Assembly: GCA_009792885.1 (NCBI GenBank)
Contig: WMCF01000033.1
Coordinates: 2,607,344-2,671,343, forward strand
DNA from: Eremophila alpestris peregrina
Lineage: Eukaryota > Chordata > Aves > Passeriformes > Alaudidae
Length of the DNA: 64,000 bases
Direction: 5' to 3'
Positions within the stretch are counted from its first letter, which is position 1. Every line of letters starts with the position of its first letter. Both the position numbers and the translations under genes were made by a program. Positions 62,152-64,000 of the stretch are shown one piece after another. The notes under the pieces were generated by a model. The model was not told where the DNA came from, did no database searches, and saw only the letters and a program-made list of their open reading frames with translations.

Positions 62152-64000
62152 AGCAGTATATTGACCATGGTGAACTGCCTGTATTTACAGAGATATCTTG
62201 ACCATACTTGAGCACCATATCTGAATGAATTATTTAGGAACCTGTTTCTTCTCACCTGAGATTACCTGATGGAGTTTGGGGTGGCCAAGCACAATCCACT
62301 TGTTAAGTGCTTCAGCAGCTGAGGTGAGCTGAGACATAGCCTTTTGCTGCTTATGAGTTACCTGAACAGATTATTCCAGATAAAGGTCCTCATTCTGTTC
62401 CTGAAGAGTTTCAAATACTCCTAAGGACAAATTAGGTAAAGCACACTCCAGCTATTGCTTATGAGCTAACAATATCAGACAGGTTACCAGAAGGCTTTTG
62501 CAGACACTTTCAAAGGGCTCTAGGGAAGAAACAGTAAGTCAATAGCCTGCCATACAGAAAATTTCATCAGACTTATTTCTCAAATGTCAGATATGAATTA
62601 AGTTTGATTTATTGGATTGTGTTTTAGCAAAACGTCTAAGAAAAAAGTAGAGTAGATGCATTTTCAAAGCCTGAGTACACATGCCTTGACTAAGAGACAG
62701 CTCAGGGAAGGATATTTTGTGGAAATATGTTGCAGTCTGTATTTTCTGTAACAGGATTACAGCAACAGGTAGTGAAGACATGGGAAGACTGTGTACTTCA
62801 ACACAAAAACTTCCAGAAAGGGAACAGATTTTCCAGTACTGAGGAAGCTTTTAGAAAGGGAAAGGTGAGGTACATATATTACCACAGAAACACGGGGCAA
62901 ATATTCACATTTTGATCAGGAGGACAGTAAAGGTACTTCTGGACTGATGGTCATTATGCTCCAGTTACACAAACACTTGGAAAATTTAGTTGTACATAGC
63001 TGCTTCAGTGCTTTCTAGTGTAATTATACATAATATGCCTAGCTCATATCTACATAAAGGGTAAATACAGTAGACATGAAATGTACAGCCTTGGTGGTTT
63101 TAATTTTCATGCATGTCACTGTTGCAGAAGGAGGCACTCTGTGAGGAAACCCTGTAACAGTGAACACCAGAGGAGAAACTTCCTGCTGCCTCCAAGGACT
63201 TGACATTTGTTCTTCCTTACCTGGCTGCTCCACTTCATCTAGAATGAATATTATCATGAATTATGGCATATGACATTCCCTCTGTAGATGAACTGTAGCC
63301 TGTCCCATTGGCAATCTTATCAGTGAACCACTTTCCTTGTGGGAACTTTCAGAACCTATAAAATGACTTTGCTTTGGGAAATAGCTGAGTTTTCATTTTT
63401 CATTCAGGACCAGTCACAAAGGAAACCAGAGGCATCAGTATGCCATCTCCAATTTTGAAAAGTGCTGAGCAGACAATATTTGACATTTAAAAAGAAAAAA
63501 AGAGGCATATCCTAAACTGGAAGAATTAAATATCATACCTTTGTTTTTCACCTTAAACTGGTAGGAATCATATCATCCAAAGACTAACCCAAGCTTACAG
63601 AAGGCAAACCAGTGAGGTAGAGTGCTAGAGTGTTATTGATTTCAGGGGCACTTTTCTTTTTCTGTAACATTTTTATCCATCTCCAAGATTGATCTGTGTA
63701 CTACTGAACATGATTTGTTTTTTTAAATTCTGCGTTTGTGAAGTTTGATTGAATATTAAGCCATGGCAAACATAAATTGCATTTAATAATTTTGCTAAAC
63801 AAGCATTGAAATCTGTCACACAGCAAGCATAAGAATCTAAGAAGCATTTTAAAGATCTTTATTAGTTTATTCTAAAACATGGTCATGTCTTACATTAGGT
63901 TGAATATCTTGTATTGAGTGACCTGCAAGATTTGCTAAACCAAGGGAAAAGAGTTTTAAAATGATGAGCATTAGAAATAAAGAAAACTATAGCTGTAAGA

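Larger units (their letters stand above)
60141..64000. other. Non-coding stretch with T-runs, nothing recognised
   Basis: No gene or mobile element is identified up to the window edge. T-runs lie at 60305-60317 and 62140-62151. Open frames are under 75 codons. Confidence 0.55.

Noticed and set aside
1..64000. CRISPR arrays, operons, tRNA or rRNA genes, bacterial or phage systems
   Set aside because: No regularly spaced repeats, ribosome-binding sites, cloverleaf-like segments or rRNA sequence were seen. The repeat content is avian nuclear.

Overview
The window looks like non-coding nuclear DNA from a bird, most likely a songbird. The evidence is the repeat content. There are several CR1 LINE fragments with the typical avian 3' tail (ending in TTCTATGATT-like octamers), a class III (ERVL-type) solo LTR with a 5-bp target-site duplication, a class II (ERVK-type) solo LTR with a 6-bp duplication, and a third ERVK-like LTR. 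The DNA is AT-rich and CpG-poor. I found no convincing protein-coding gene, tRNA, rRNA, CRISPR array or bacterial-type operon. All open frames are short (166 codons at most), and the longest ones lie across repeats or in sequence with no recognisable protein.

Layout: 1-1330 could be the end of a long 3' UTR (three AATAAA motifs), but this is weak. 1331-12007 is featureless intergenic or intronic DNA. A complete minus-strand ERVL-type solo LTR sits at 12013-12514. Two splice-bounded open segments (14711-14876 and 17763-18026) are weak exon candidates. An internally deleted CR1 lies at 18411-19051 (+). An ERVK-type solo LTR lies at 21945-22253 (-). A patch that keeps its CpGs and contains a CACGTG E-box lies at about 25840-26270. 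A third LTR lies at about 27322-27692 (+). CR1 fragments on the minus strand lie at 31134-31512, 38892-39105 and 57898-58512. An AT-rich block dense in homeodomain-type TAATTA motifs lies at about 59690-60140 and is a candidate conserved enhancer.

The most unusual structure is at 38639-39968. A 313-bp segment (38639-38951) reappears inverted at 39645-39957 with only two mismatches and no indels. The second copy is flanked by a perfect 10-bp direct repeat that looks like a target-site duplication. The copied segment is the last ~60 bp of a CR1 tail plus ~250 bp of the unique DNA downstream of it. It is therefore either a very young, local, 3'-transduction-like or template-switch insertion, or an assembly fold-back artefact. 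If real, its transcript would form a long hairpin.

No genes work together here. The window reads as a gene-poor interval shaped by retroelement insertion and decay, with a few possible regulatory patches.
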